The translations under genes were made by a program, and so were the position numbers. The notes under the pieces were generated by a model. The model saw only the letters and a program-made list of their open reading frames with translations. It ran no database searches and was not told the DNA's origin. From the NCBI GenBank assembly GCA_016278505.1, contig JADQBQ010000020.1:124001-188000 (forward strand): DNA of 64,000 nucleotides, read 5' to 3'. Positions 22,686 through 32,142 of this stretch are shown piece by piece (position 1 is the first letter of the stretch; each line of letters opens with the position of its first letter). Source of the DNA: Clostridiales bacterium. Lineage in GTDB: Bacteria; Bacillota; Desulfotomaculia; Desulfotomaculales; VENG01.

Positions 22686-22740
22686 TCAAAAAGTCCTCCT
22701 AATGATGCACCAATGATGCCTAAGCAAAAAACTATGGTAG

Positions 22741-22769
22741 ATTATATCATAACAAGAATTTTTCGGACA
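22741..22769 (-). promoter_or_regulatory. Probable extended -10 promoter of pcrA-ligA
   Basis: TGATATAAT on the minus strand gives a consensus -10 (22741-22746) with the TG extension. The -35 position (TGTCCG) is poor. It lies between the his operon terminator and the pcrA start. Confidence 0.5.
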
Positions 22770-22779
22770 GGGTAGGGAA

Positions 22780-22811
22780 CAAAAAGAACAGCCGGGTACA
22801 GTCCCCGGCCG
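22780..22811 (-). terminator. Terminator of the his operon
   Basis: On the minus strand GCCGGG and CCCGGC pair around an eight-base loop and are followed by TGTTCTTTTTG. It starts six bases after the hisE stop codon. Confidence 0.8.
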
Positions 22812-22816
22812 TGAGA

Positions 22817-23089
22817 TCATTTTGCTCTTCTTTTAAGTTCGCTGACGACTTGTTCGGGGTTTACTCCTTGAGCTACCAGTAGTACCAGTAGATGATAAGT
22901 CAAATCAGCGTATTCATGTATCAAGTTTTCATGATCATTATTTTTCGCTGCCAGTATAACTTCTGTCGCTTCTTCCCCAACTTTTTTCAATATCTTATCG
23001 GTACCTTCTGTGAACAGATAAGTGGTGTAAGATCCTTGCGGGCGTTCTAAATACCTGGTCCTCACAATCCCATAAAGCTCAGTAATCAC
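22817..23089 (-). CDS. hisE: Phosphoribosyl-ATP pyrophosphatase
   Basis: Second step of histidine synthesis: phosphoribosyl-ATP to phosphoribosyl-AMP. Protein of 90 residues, an all-alpha MazG-like fold. GSYTTYLFTEGTDKILKKVG is followed by EEATEVILAAKN, which holds the metal-binding glutamates, and HEYADLTYHLLVLL with a metal Asp. It is a separate gene, not fused to hisI as in enteric bacteria. It is last in the operon. Confidence 0.95.
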   Translation of the reverse strand: MITELYGIVRTRYLERPQGSYTTYLFTEGTDKILKKVGEEATEVILAAKNNDHENLIHEYADLTYHLLVLLVAQGVNPEQVVSELKRRAK

Positions 23090-23112
23090 GTTTTGGCTTT
23101 CAGACTCTGTTA

Positions 23113-23505
23113 CTACTTTTTTTTACCGTATACTTCCTCCGGGTCAAAAATCTGTTCACCTTTAACGGTAACTGTGCCGTCAGTTTCTATTTTATTGTGA
23201 AAGCAGCTGTAATAGCCTTCGTGACAGGCAGCGTCTTTCTGCTCCACCTGAACCAAAAGGGTGTCGGCATCGCAGTCAAAGGTTACCTCATTTACTTTCT
23301 GTACATTGCCTGAGGACTCACCTTTGTGCCAGAATTTTTGCCTACTGCGGCTCCAGAACCAGGTTTCGCCTGTTGATAGAGTTTTTGTCACGGCTTCTTT
23401 ATTCATGTAGGCCATCATTAAAACCTCGCCACTGTTTGTGTCCTGAACAATAGCAGGAATAAGCCCGGCCTCATCGAATTTAAGCTTGTCCACGCTAAAC
23501 TGCAT
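23113..23505 (-). CDS. hisI: Phosphoribosyl-AMP cyclohydrolase
   Basis: Third step of histidine synthesis: opens the purine ring of phosphoribosyl-AMP. Protein of 130 residues. Metal-binding residues lie in VTFDCDADTLLVQV and in DAACHEGYYSCFH; the two cysteines of the latter bind zinc. WSRSRQKFWHKGE(S)SG is the usual substrate stretch. It lies 23 bases before hisE. Confidence 0.96.
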   Translation of the reverse strand: MQFSVDKLKFDEAGLIPAIVQDTNSGEVLMMAYMNKEAVTKTLSTGETWFWSRSRQKFWHKGESSGNVQKVNEVTFDCDADTLLVQVEQKDAACHEGYYSCFHNKIETDGTVTVKGEQIFDPEEVYGKKK

Positions 23506-23544
23506 AAATTTTGCACCCCATTTAGCTTCAAATAATATTGTAAA

Positions 23545-24318
23545 TTAGTTGGCTGCTGCCGGCATTCTTACCGGTATCTGATGTGATAGTAAATACTTTT
23601 TGGTTTCTTCCATGGTATATTCTCTAAAGTGGAATATGGATGCGGCCAAAGCTGCACTGGCTTCACCGGCGGTCAGTCCATCTTTAATATGTTCCAGGTT
23701 GCCTACACCGCCCGAAGCGATAACAGGAATATTCACTGCACGAGCTACGTTCCTCGTCAATGGAATATCAAAACCTGATTTTGTCCCATCACGGTCCATA
23801 CTTGTCAGCAGTATTTCTCCTGCCCCTAATTGCTCTACCCGGTGCGCCCATTCAATGGCATCGATTCCAGTTGTTTTCCGTCCTCCGTGGGTATATACTT
23901 CCCATTTGTCTTGGCCCACCTGGCGGGCGTCAATAGCTACCACTATACATTGGCTTCCGAATCGGATTGATGCATCACTGATAATATCAGGATTTTTTAC
24001 GGCGGCAGTATTGATCGATACCTTATCGGCACCAGCGTTCAGGGTAACTCTTATATCCTCCAGGGTGCTAATGCCGCCGCCCACAGTATAAGGAATAAAT
24101 ACCTCTGCCGCGGTACGGTAAACCATATCCAGAGTTGTTTTTCTGTTTTCATGCGAGGCAGTAATATCTAAGAATATCAGTTCATCTGCTCCTTGCTGGT
24201 CGTACAAAGCAGCTAATTCCACCGGGTCTCCGGCATCACGAAGGTTAACAAAATTAGTACCTTTAACCACCCTACCGTCGGCAACATCCAGGCAGGGTAT
24301 TATTCTTTTCATTAACAT
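23545..24318 (-). CDS. hisF: Imidazole glycerol phosphate synthase, cyclase subunit
   Basis: TIM-barrel cyclase of 257 residues that uses ammonia from HisH to make imidazole glycerol phosphate and AICAR. The catalytic aspartates are in [15 protein letters not shown] near residue 11 and [15 protein letters not shown] near 132; phosphate is held by GGVGNL and the C-terminal SIFHFRE region. The start may be ATG 24318 or ATG 24312, both overlapping the hisA stop. AICAR feeds directly into PurH of the neighbouring operon. Confidence 0.97.
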   Translation of the reverse strand: MLMKRIIPCLDVADGRVVKGTNFVNLRDAGDPVELAALYDQQGADELIFLDITASHENRKTTLDMVYRTAAEVFIPYTVGGGISTLEDIRVTLNAGADKVSINTAAVKNPDIISDASIRFGSQCIVVAIDARQVGQDKWEVYTHGGRKTTGIDAIEWAHRVEQLGAGEILLTSMDRDGTKSGFDIPLTRNVARAVNIPVIASGGVGNLEHIKDGLTAGEASAALAASIFHFREYTMEETKKYLLSHQIPVRMPAAAN

Positions 24319-25055
24319 ATGTGTGCCCTTTCGTTGCTGGCGATGGCCAGTGCTTCCTCAAGATCTACGGTTCCAGCATAAAGAGCCTTACCGACAATAA
24401 CCCCTTCTACGCCAAGGTTTTCCATTTCTTTAAGCGAATGAATATCCTTGATAGTGGATATACCCCCGGAGGCTATTAGTTTTAAGTTAGTGGATTTAGC
24501 AATGTCCTTGATGGCCTCTAAATTAGGGCCCTTTAGGGTGCCATCCCGCCATATATCCGTAAAAATAATGCGCTGTATGCCTTTTTGTTTCATCTCTAGT
24601 GCTAAATCCACAGCTTCTTTTTCGGCGGTTAAACCCCATCCTTCAATGGCAACTTTACCGTTTCTGGCGTCAAGCCCTAATACGATACGCTCACCGTGCC
24701 GATTACAGATTTCTTCAACCAAATCGGGATTTAGTATTGCTACTGTTCCCAGTATCACGCGGGAAGCGCCCAGTTCCAGGAGTTTATCAACGGTTCCAAT
24801 ATCCCTGATACCCCCTCCAATTTGCACGGGGATATTAACTGAATTAATTATTTCGCTGATTACATCAAGGTTCTTAGGTGTTCCGGTAAATGCTCCGTCC
24901 AAATCAACAACGTGCAGGCACTCTGCACCCATTTTCTCCCAAAGCTTTGCAACGGTTGCAGGTTCATCAGAGTAAACTGTCTCTCTGTCCAGTCTTCCTT
25001 CTACCAAGCGCACGCATTTCCCAGCCCGCAGGTCTATTGCCGGGATTATTAACAT
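24312..25055 (-). CDS. hisA: ProFAR isomerase
   Basis: TIM-barrel isomerase of 247 residues, fourth step of histidine synthesis and a paralog of hisF. Catalytic Asp near residue 8 in [14 protein letters not shown], and the second in [15 protein letters not shown] near 128. IGGGIR and ASGGIST hold the phosphates. Its stop overlaps the hisF start and its start overlaps the hisH stop, suggesting translational coupling. Confidence 0.97.
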   Translation of the reverse strand: MLIIPAIDLRAGKCVRLVEGRLDRETVYSDEPATVAKLWEKMGAECLHVVDLDGAFTGTPKNLDVISEIINSVNIPVQIGGGIRDIGTVDKLLELGASRVILGTVAILNPDLVEEICNRHGERIVLGLDARNGKVAIEGWGLTAEKEAVDLALEMKQKGIQRIIFTDIWRDGTLKGPNLEAIKDIAKSTNLKLIASGGISTIKDIHSLKEMENLGVEGVIVGKALYAGTVDLEEALAIASNERAHIC

Positions 25056-25660
25056 TTTGCCACCAACCCCCCAAAGTTTCGCAAAATACGCAGGCCCAAG
25101 ACACTGCTTTTTTCCGGGTGAAACTGTATGCCAAAAATATTATCTCTTCCAACTATGGAAGCAAATTTAATACCATAATCGGTATGACCAATAATTATTT
25201 CCTTATCCTCAGGATCAACATAGTATGAATGGACAAAGTAAAATGCAGATTGATCAGGTACATCTTTCAGCAGTTGAGTAGGCTTAGCAACCTCTACCTG
25301 GTTCCATCCCATATGTGGAATTATTTGCCCCGGCGGGAGGCGGCGAACCTTGCCCGGGAAAATGCCCAGTCCTTCAGTTATGCCCCATTCCTCGCTGGTT
25401 GTAAAAAGAAGCTGCTGCCCGAGACAAAGACCAAGCAGAGGTTTATGCTGGTGGCATGCCTCTAAAATTACTTGATCCATGCCTGAAGTGCGCAGATTTG
25501 TCATGGCATCTCCAAAAGCACCGACACCTGGAATAACTAAACCGGACGCCTTTCTTGCCTCATCGGGGTCATGGCTGATTACTGCAGAATAACCACATTT
25601 CTCAAATCCTTTTTTTACGCTCCGCAGGTTGCCCATACCGTAATCAATGATAGTGATCAA
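25049..25660 (-). CDS. hisH: Imidazole glycerol phosphate synthase, glutaminase subunit
   Basis: Class I glutamine amidotransferase of 203 residues that passes ammonia to HisF. The nucleophile is in LLGLCLGQQLL near residue 78, and the His-Glu pair in FGIQFHPEKSS near 180. The oxyanion-strand PGVGAFGDA is present. The start is TTG, preceded by AGTAGGT. A gap of about 98 bases separates it from hisB, long for this operon; I see no terminator in it. Confidence 0.96.
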   Translation of the reverse strand: MITIIDYGMGNLRSVKKGFEKCGYSAVISHDPDEARKASGLVIPGVGAFGDAMTNLRTSGMDQVILEACHQHKPLLGLCLGQQLLFTTSEEWGITEGLGIFPGKVRRLPPGQIIPHMGWNQVEVAKPTQLLKDVPDQSAFYFVHSYYVDPEDKEIIIGHTDYGIKFASIVGRDNIFGIQFHPEKSSVLGLRILRNFGGLVAKC

Positions 25661-25758
25661 AATTTATAACCTACTTTCATGCCTTGAGACCAGGCTGGAG
25701 AATCTCTTACGCTAGTTGACCGGCGTGTTCATTATAAATTTTTTTGGTATAATCTTCT

Positions 25759-26355
25759 TTACAGAATTCCTTTAGTGGACGGTATCCCGTTTTGTGGGCC
25801 TAATTTTGTTGCCTGACTGAGTGACCGTCCCAATCCTTTAAATATGCCTTCTATGATATGATGACAATTCCTTCCCGCAAGTTTTTTTACGTGCAGGGTT
25901 ATTTTTGCATTATGGGCAAAAGCCCGCAAAAACTCTTCTACTAATTCGATATCAAAATTGCCTACCTGCATGGATGGAAACTCCACGTCATAAGCTAGAA
26001 AAGCTCTGCCGCTTATATCAGCGGCGATTAAAACCAGTGCTTCATCCATGGGCGTTATGGAGTGCCCGTAGCGGCATATACCCTTTTTATTCTCTAGACA
26101 GCTGTCAATAGCCTTTCCTATACAAATTCCTATATCTTCCACAGTGTGGTGGTAATCAATATGTATATCGCCCCTGGCCTGTAAATTTAAGTCAAAATTA
26201 CTATGTTTGGCAAACAAGCTCAGCATGTGGTCAAGGAAAGGGACACTTGAATCTACATTGTATTTTCCGGTGCCGTCCAAATCCAAGCCTATCAATATTT
26301 GGGTTTCGGTTGTATTGCGGTTAATTTCTGCTATGCGCTTTTCGCTCAATTCCAT
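25759..26355 (-). CDS. hisB: Imidazoleglycerol-phosphate dehydratase
   Basis: Manganese enzyme of 198 residues, monofunctional (no N-terminal phosphatase domain). The metal histidine motifs are DIHIDYHHTVEDIGI near residue 62 and KKLAGRNCHHIIEGIFK near 160. SSVPFLDHMLSLFAKH is the usual N-terminal signature. ATG at 26355 is chosen; ATG at 26364 is in frame but its ribosome binding site is no better. Confidence 0.96.
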   Translation of the reverse strand: MELSEKRIAEINRNTTETQILIGLDLDGTGKYNVDSSVPFLDHMLSLFAKHSNFDLNLQARGDIHIDYHHTVEDIGICIGKAIDSCLENKKGICRYGHSITPMDEALVLIAADISGRAFLAYDVEFPSMQVGNFDIELVEEFLRAFAHNAKITLHVKKLAGRNCHHIIEGIFKGLGRSLSQATKLGPQNGIPSTKGIL

Positions 26356-26386
26356 GCACCCCATTTCACAGGAGAAAAAGATGAAA

Positions 26387-27454
26387 TTATCCTACCACGT
26401 TAAGTAAGGATTCTAAGAAGGTTTTATTTTCATCATCTGTACCTACAGATACACGCAAATAGTTTTCCAGTCCCGGCCCGCTAATGTTGCGAATCAGAAC
26501 TCCTTGCTTAATTAGTTGTTGATGTATCTCATCTGCTGATAGTGCGGTCTTAAAAGTAATAAAATTTGTTATAGTTTCTAAAACTTCGATTTCCTTCATA
26601 TTGTTCATTTGCTTCCATAGGTGGTCACGTTTGTACATCATATCGGCTATTAATTTTTTAAAAAGAGTTAGGTGTTCCAGTACAGCCAGGGCCGCTTTTT
26701 GAGAGAAGCTGTTTATATTAAAAGGCTGTTTTACCCTACTCATTTGGTCTATAACGGTAGGGTGGGCAATTAGATAGCCTACTCTCAATCCGGCCAGCCC
26801 GAAGGATTTGGAGAAACTACGCATTACAGCTAAGTTAGTATACTTATCCATCAATGGAAGACAGCTTTGGCCTCCGAATTCAACGTAAGCCTCATCAACG
26901 ATCACCAGTGCAGATGTATTTTGTAGTAAGTTTTCTAACTCACCCCAGGTAGCTTCGTTAGCTGTTGGGTTGTTGGGCGAACAAACGAAGATCAGTCTGG
27001 TGTCCCCAATTTTGCCTTCGCTTATCATTTGATCTAAGTTAAGTGAAAAATCATTATTGCGTGGAATGAATTTGGCGTGTGCTCCAGCTACCAGGCTGTG
27101 TACCTCGTACATGGAAAAGGTAGGGGTAGGTATTAATACATTTCCCCCGGTGGCAAAAGTTAATGCCAGGTTGAGAATAATCTCGTCTGAGCCGTTTCCC
27201 ACCAAAATGCACTCCACGGGTGCCCCGGTGTAATTTGCTAATGCCGCCCTGAGATCCTGCGCCATAGGATCAGGATAACGATTAAATGACTGCGGATGCA
27301 TATTGCGATAGATATAATCGTTTATTTCTTTCGGAAAATCAAAGGGACTTTCATTGGCGTCCATTCGGATTATCCCGGGAAGTACCACAGGCTCATAGGG
27401 TTTAAGGTTTTTTAAGTCCTGCCGCGCTAGTGATGATGCATTAAATGCCATCAT
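26387..27454 (-). CDS. hisC: Histidinol-phosphate aminotransferase
   Basis: PLP-dependent fold-type I aminotransferase of 355 residues, normal length. The Schiff-base lysine lies in SFSKSFGLAGLRVGY near residue 222. Other family features are LVGNGSDEII, CSPNNPTAN and VDEAYVEF. The start overlaps the hisD stop, so hisD and hisC are coupled. Confidence 0.96.
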   Translation of the reverse strand: MMAFNASSLARQDLKNLKPYEPVVLPGIIRMDANESPFDFPKEINDYIYRNMHPQSFNRYPDPMAQDLRAALANYTGAPVECILVGNGSDEIILNLALTFATGGNVLIPTPTFSMYEVHSLVAGAHAKFIPRNNDFSLNLDQMISEGKIGDTRLIFVCSPNNPTANEATWGELENLLQNTSALVIVDEAYVEFGGQSCLPLMDKYTNLAVMRSFSKSFGLAGLRVGYLIAHPTVIDQMSRVKQPFNINSFSQKAALAVLEHLTLFKKLIADMMYKRDHLWKQMNNMKEIEVLETITNFITFKTALSADEIHQQLIKQGVLIRNISGPGLENYLRVSVGTDDENKTFLESLLNVVG

Positions 27455-28752
27455 GAAATACTCCCTTCCTTTCCGAAAAGTCTTATTTTAACCGCCCTGG
27501 CGTGTGCATCAAGGCCTTCCACTTGTGCCAATTTAATTACTGCGGGGCCTGTTTGTTCCAGGGCATGACGCGAGAAAGATATTACACTGGTTTTCTTGAT
27601 AAATGAGTCTACGTTAAGGGGAGAGAAGAACCTGGCTGTACCACCGGTGGGCAGAATGTGATTCGGCCCCGCCAGATAATCCCCCACCGGCTCGGGAGAA
27701 TACGCTCCCAAAAAGACAGCTCCGGCATTTACTACCTGCCCCAACAAGCGGTGCGGGTTATTTACCATTAATTCTAAATGTTCCGGAGCAAATCGATTGG
27801 CTAATACCATGGCCTCGTCCAAGCTGTCGGTAACAACAATCACTCCAAAATTGGCCAGAGATTTTCTTGCTACTTCATGCCGCGGTAGGTCTGATAACTG
27901 CGTGGTAAGTTCATAGCGTACTGCCTCAGCCAATGAGCGACTTTCCGTGATTAAAACCGCTGAAGACATTACATCGTGTTCTGCTTGAGATAGCATATCC
28001 GCAGCAATGTAGGCTGGGTCAGCCTCTCTGTCTGCCACTATCAGTACTTCACTGGGCCCGGCCAACATATCTATATCTACCAGGCCGTAGACCTGCTGTT
28101 TGGCCAGTGTTACATAAATATTTCCCGGTCCGGTTATCTTATCAACTTTTTCGATGGTAGTGGTTCCCACTGCCATCGAGGCAATTGCCTGGGCTCCTCC
28201 CACTCGAAAAATCTTTGTAACTCCGGCCTCCGCAGCGGCCACCAGTGTATGAGGATTAATTTGACCTTGAGAGTCCGGTGGCGTTACCATGATAATTTCT
28301 TTTACCCCCGCTACTTTGGCCGGCAGTGCGTTCATCAGCACCGAAGATGGATATGCGGCAGTACCGCCGGGGACGTAAATCCCTACCCTTTCTAATGGTC
28401 TAAGTAGTTGGCCGAGCATAGTCCCGTCCGGTTCCGGCTCAAACCAGGATGTCCTAAGCTGTTTCTCGTGATATTTTGTTATGTTACGCAGGGCCAAAGA
28501 CAGGGCCGAAAGAAAATGTTCGTCCACTTTATCGTAAGCATCCTTGATTTCTTCCGGTTGTACCTCTAATTGACTGGGATTTATATGTACTTTGTCGAAC
28601 TGGGCGGTATAACGGCAAAGCGCGCTATCACCAACCTGTTTGACTTGTTTTATGATTTCGGCTACTGCTTCGGTGATTTTATCCCGGTTAGCTTCTTTTC
28701 TGGTTATGATGTTTTTTAGTGCGGGGTGTGCGGGGTGTAATATTTCAAGCAA
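27451..28752 (-). CDS. hisD: Histidinol dehydrogenase
   Basis: Last enzyme of the pathway, NAD- and zinc-dependent, 433 residues. VGIYVPGGTAAYPSSVLM and MLAGPSEVLIVAD are typical. The zinc and catalytic histidines lie in SQAEHDVMSS, FAPEHLEL and GPNHILPTGGTA. It is the first gene of the operon; hisG and hisZ, which usually come before it, are absent. The start is TTG, eight bases behind AGGGG. Confidence 0.97.
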   Translation of the reverse strand: MLEILHPAHPALKNIITRKEANRDKITEAVAEIIKQVKQVGDSALCRYTAQFDKVHINPSQLEVQPEEIKDAYDKVDEHFLSALSLALRNITKYHEKQLRTSWFEPEPDGTMLGQLLRPLERVGIYVPGGTAAYPSSVLMNALPAKVAGVKEIIMVTPPDSQGQINPHTLVAAAEAGVTKIFRVGGAQAIASMAVGTTTIEKVDKITGPGNIYVTLAKQQVYGLVDIDMLAGPSEVLIVADREADPAYIAADMLSQAEHDVMSSAVLITESRSLAEAVRYELTTQLSDLPRHEVARKSLANFGVIVVTDSLDEAMVLANRFAPEHLELMVNNPHRLLGQVVNAGAVFLGAYSPEPVGDYLAGPNHILPTGGTARFFSPLNVDSFIKKTSVISFSRHALEQTGPAVIKLAQVEGLDAHARAVKIRLFGKEGSIS

Positions 28753-28799
28753 ACCAATTTCCCCTTCCCTTTAATTGGTTAAAGCGATAGTGTAATAAC

Positions 28800-28829
28800 A
28801 TCATAAAACTTTTGCTGTACCATTGTCAA
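28800..28829 (-). promoter_or_regulatory. Promoter of the his operon
   Basis: TTGACA (28824-28829) and TATGAT (28800-28805) with an 18-base spacer on the minus strand, between yerC and hisD. AACTTTT and AAAAGTT arms flank the -35 element and could be an operator, possibly for the regulator encoded upstream. Confidence 0.65.
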
Positions 28830-28853
28830 TTAAAAAGTTTAATTTAATTACTG

Positions 28854-29147
28854 TTAATCTTGAAGGCGGGAAAGAACTGTTTTGTAACCGTCTGCACCGT
28901 AATTTAAAGCACGCTTTACCCTGCTTATGGTGGCTGTGCTGGCGCCGGTTTTGGCAGCTATTTCGCCATAAGTATAATTTGTTTCCAGCATTTTGGCGAC
29001 TTCCATGCGCTGAGCCAAAGATTTAAGCTCTGCCACGGTACATACATCCTCAAAGAATTGATAGCATTCATCAATATTCTCCAGTAACAATATTGCTTTA
29101 AACAGACGGTCCAAGAGAGGATCGCGCAATTTCCCACTATAAGTCAA
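28854..29147 (-). CDS. yerC: TrpR-like regulator YerC/HisR
   Basis: DNA-binding protein of 97 residues in the TrpR/YerC-YecD family. The middle has VCTVAELKSLAQRMEVAKML, and the helix-turn-helix is TYGEIAAKTGASTATISRVK at residues 58-77. Members of this family have been proposed to repress histidine genes (HisR) in Gram-positive bacteria, and its position directly before the his promoter agrees. In Bacillus yerC lies near pcrA and pur genes, as here. Start TTG, nine bases behind GGGAGG. Confidence 0.88.
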   Translation of the reverse strand: MTYSGKLRDPLLDRLFKAILLLENIDECYQFFEDVCTVAELKSLAQRMEVAKMLETNYTYGEIAAKTGASTATISRVKRALNYGADGYKTVLSRLQD

Positions 29148-29266
29148 AGCAATAGACCTCCCGGTGGTTTTAGTAATAAGGGCATACTTTATTCATTGCA
29201 TAAAGTTTCTTCGACATTACTACCACATATTCCTTTTAGTACGGCAAAGATTTAAAGTGTTACAGG

Positions 29267-29295
29267 CAAAAAAAGGGGAGTTAAGCACCCCTTAA
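29267..29295 (-). terminator. Terminator of the pur operon
   Basis: On the minus strand AAGGGG and CCCCTT pair around nine bases and run into a T tract. The stem begins within the purD stop region. Confidence 0.82.
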
Positions 29296-30554
29296 GATAA
29301 TGCCTTTTTTCCGATATCATTTCTGTAGTGCATACCTTCAAAAGATATTGCCTTAACGCCCTTGTACGCAAGTGTAATAGCGGACGGGATGTCCTTATCT
29401 ATCGCGGTCACACCGAGAACCCTGCCCCCCGAATTGACAATCTCACCTGCTTTTTTAGAGGTGGCGGCATGGAAAACTTCTATGCCCGGGGGTACATCAT
29501 CAAGACCACAAATGGGGAGGCCTTTGGTGTAATCGCCAGGGTAACCGCCTGAAGCTAAAACAACACAAACAGTGGTACCGTTTTTCCACTGCAGTTCAAT
29601 ATCTTCAAGTTTTTCGTCCAATACCGCATCAACTATTTCTATTAAATCTGAATCTAGAGCAACAAGCAGTGGTTGTGCTTCCGGGTCCCCAAAACGAACG
29701 TTGTATTCTAATACTAGGGGGCCCTGCTCTGTAATCATTAGTCCGGCATATAGTACACCTTTATACGGTATTCCCTCAGTTTCCATAGCCTTTACCGTAG
29801 GAATCATAATCTCGTTCAAAACCTTCTGCTGTAAGTCAGGTGGGCACACTGGGGCGGGGCAGTATGCTCCCATGCCTCCGGTATTCGGACCCTGGTCACC
29901 GTCGAAAACTCGTTTATGATCTTGAGCCGGCAGCAGCGGTAAGACTGTTTTCCCATCTGTAAAGGCCAAAATGCTAACTTCTTCTCCCACCAGGCATTCC
30001 TCAATGAGGATTCTTTTCCCCGCACTACCGAAAACGCCTTCGATCATTATTGATTGGATAGCTGCAAAAGCGGTTTCTTCATCATGGGCAACTATTACCC
30101 CTTTGCCTGCTGCCAGTCCTTCCGCCTTAATCACACACGGTAAACTTATTTCTCGAATGTAATTGAAGGCGGGCTCAGCCTCGGTAAATACTTTGTATTT
30201 TGCTGTGGGGATGTTATATTTATGCATTATTTCTTTTGCAAATACTTTACTGCCCTCCAGGGCAGCAGCCTGCATGGTAGGACCGAATACCCTGAGGCCG
30301 GCTTTTTCAAAGACATCCACTATTCCGGCCGTTAAAGGCGCTTCCGGTCCCACAAATGTAATGTCCACCGCTTCTTTTTGAGCCAGGTCAACCAAGCCTG
30401 AAATATCACCTGCGGATATATTGATGCATGTTGCCATTTCAGCGATGCCTGCGTTACCAGGAGCGCAAATAATTTTGTCTATTTTGGGGCTTTGGGCCAA
30501 TTTCCAAACCAGAGCGTGTTCCCGCCCTCCTCCGCCTACTACCAGAGCCTTCAT
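29292..30554 (-). CDS. purD: Phosphoribosylamine-glycine ligase
   Basis: GAR synthetase of 420 residues, an ATP-grasp ligase joining glycine to phosphoribosylamine. N-terminus KALVVGGGGREHALVWKLA; the ATP-grasp region has CVIKAEGLAAGKGV near residue 140; LEYNVRFGDPEAQ near 288 binds metal. The frame is open to 30680, but ATG at 30554 has GGGGAGGTAATT upstream and is the standard start. Last gene of the pur operon. Confidence 0.97.
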   Translation of the reverse strand: MKALVVGGGGREHALVWKLAQSPKIDKIICAPGNAGIAEMATCINISAGDISGLVDLAQKEAVDITFVGPEAPLTAGIVDVFEKAGLRVFGPTMQAAALEGSKVFAKEIMHKYNIPTAKYKVFTEAEPAFNYIREISLPCVIKAEGLAAGKGVIVAHDEETAFAAIQSIMIEGVFGSAGKRILIEECLVGEEVSILAFTDGKTVLPLLPAQDHKRVFDGDQGPNTGGMGAYCPAPVCPPDLQQKVLNEIMIPTVKAMETEGIPYKGVLYAGLMITEQGPLVLEYNVRFGDPEAQPLLVALDSDLIEIVDAVLDEKLEDIELQWKNGTTVCVVLASGGYPGDYTKGLPICGLDDVPPGIEVFHAATSKKAGEIVNSGGRVLGVTAIDKDIPSAITLAYKGVKAISFEGMHYRNDIGKKALS

Positions 30555-30576
30555 TTGAAGAATTACCTCCCCTGTT

Positions 30577-32118
30577 TTAATGCTTGAAGTGACGCATCCC
30601 TGTAAAGACCATAATAATCCCATGCTCGTTAGCCGCCTTAATGGACTCTTCATCCCGCATGGATCCACCGGGTTGAACAATAACTTTTATTCCTGCCCGT
30701 GCCGCTTGATCAACGGTGTCCCTGAACGGGAAAAATGCATCAGAAGCCAAAATAGCGCCGTGGGCCTTTTCACCGGCCTGTCCAAGAGCTATGCGTGCTG
30801 ACCCCACTCGATTCATTTGGCCGGCACCGACTCCTAAGACCTGACGGTCTTTGACTACCACTATGGCGTTTGATTTTACATGCTTGGCTACTGTCATGGC
30901 GAATAATATGTCCTGCATTAACTGGTCTGACGGCCTTTTTTCGGTAACCGCTCGTAATTTTTTAGGGTCGAAAACCTCTCGGTCAGCATCCTGCAACAGA
31001 AACCCGCCATTGACTTTGCGGACATCCAAAAAGTCAGTGGAAGAGGTATCCAGGGCACCTGTTTCCAGCAGGCGCAGGTTTTCTTTGGTTTTTAAAACCT
31101 CTAATGCATCGGGCTCAAATGCGGGTGCAATTACCGCCTCCAGAAATATTTTTGTCATTTCCTCTGCTGAAGCCTTGTCCACCGGGTTATTAAACGCCAC
31201 TATGCCACCAAATGCCGAAACCGGGTCAGTCACGTAAGCCAGTTTATAAGCTTGAACATTGTCTTGGGCGCAAGCCGTTCCGCAGGGGTTATTGTGTTTA
31301 ATAATTACACAGGCAGGCTCAGTAAATTCTTTTACCAGCTCCAGGGCTGAGTTTAAATCTAAAATATTATTATAAGAGAGCTCTTTGCCGTGTAGTTGTT
31401 TAGCATTGGCAATGCAGGGACCTTGAATGGAATTATCCTGGTAAAAGGCGGCCTGTTGGTGTGGGTTTTCTCCATATCTTAAAAGCTGCCTTCTTTGTGC
31501 ATTTAGGTGGAAGGTTGCGGGAAACGCACTGTCGGGTTGTACAATGCCGCTTAAATAGCTACTGATGGCTGCATCATAAGATGCCGTATGGGAAAATGCT
31601 TCCAAGGCAAGCTCCTGGCGAAGTTGAGTGTCAACTTTACCGGCCTTAAGGGTATCCAGTATTTCTGAATATCGATGGGGAGACACAACTATGATTACAT
31701 CCTGGTGGTTTTTCGCTGCCGCCCTTACCAAAGTGGGACCACCTATATCGATATTTTCTATCGCCTGCTCCAATGTTACACCAGGGTTAGCAACTGTCTC
31801 CTCAAAGGGATAAAGGTTAACAGCAACCAGATCTATAGGCTCTATATTGTGCTCTTGAATTTGTTTCAAGTGGTCCGGAGTGCGCTGAGCGAGAATGCCA
31901 CCATGAACCGACGGGTGTAAGGTTTTAACCCGTCCTGCCAAAATTTCAGGAAAACCGGTAACATCTGATACAGAGGTAACGGGAACCCCTGCCTTTTGGA
32001 GAGCACTTGCAGTTCCTCCGGTGGAAATAATTTCCACTCCCAGTTCGACAAGCCCTTTGGCAAAATCTGCAATTCCAGACTTATCCGATACACTTATCAG
32101 AGCACGCTTGACAGACAC
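30577..32118 (-). CDS. purH: AICAR transformylase / IMP cyclohydrolase
   Basis: Bifunctional enzyme of 513 residues for the last two steps to IMP. The N-terminal cyclohydrolase has LISVSDKSGIADFAKGL and STGGTASAL; the transformylase part has IIKHNNPCGTA with the catalytic Lys-His near residue 265 and ends in AANEHGIIMVFTGMRHFKH. AICAR released by HisF in the neighbouring his operon is its substrate. Confidence 0.97.
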   Translation of the reverse strand: MSVKRALISVSDKSGIADFAKGLVELGVEIISTGGTASALQKAGVPVTSVSDVTGFPEILAGRVKTLHPSVHGGILAQRTPDHLKQIQEHNIEPIDLVAVNLYPFEETVANPGVTLEQAIENIDIGGPTLVRAAAKNHQDVIIVVSPHRYSEILDTLKAGKVDTQLRQELALEAFSHTASYDAAISSYLSGIVQPDSAFPATFHLNAQRRQLLRYGENPHQQAAFYQDNSIQGPCIANAKQLHGKELSYNNILDLNSALELVKEFTEPACVIIKHNNPCGTACAQDNVQAYKLAYVTDPVSAFGGIVAFNNPVDKASAEEMTKIFLEAVIAPAFEPDALEVLKTKENLRLLETGALDTSSTDFLDVRKVNGGFLLQDADREVFDPKKLRAVTEKRPSDQLMQDILFAMTVAKHVKSNAIVVVKDRQVLGVGAGQMNRVGSARIALGQAGEKAHGAILASDAFFPFRDTVDQAARAGIKVIVQPGGSMRDEESIKAANEHGIIMVFTGMRHFKH

Positions 32119-32142
32119 TATAAAAAACCTCCCATCATGTTT

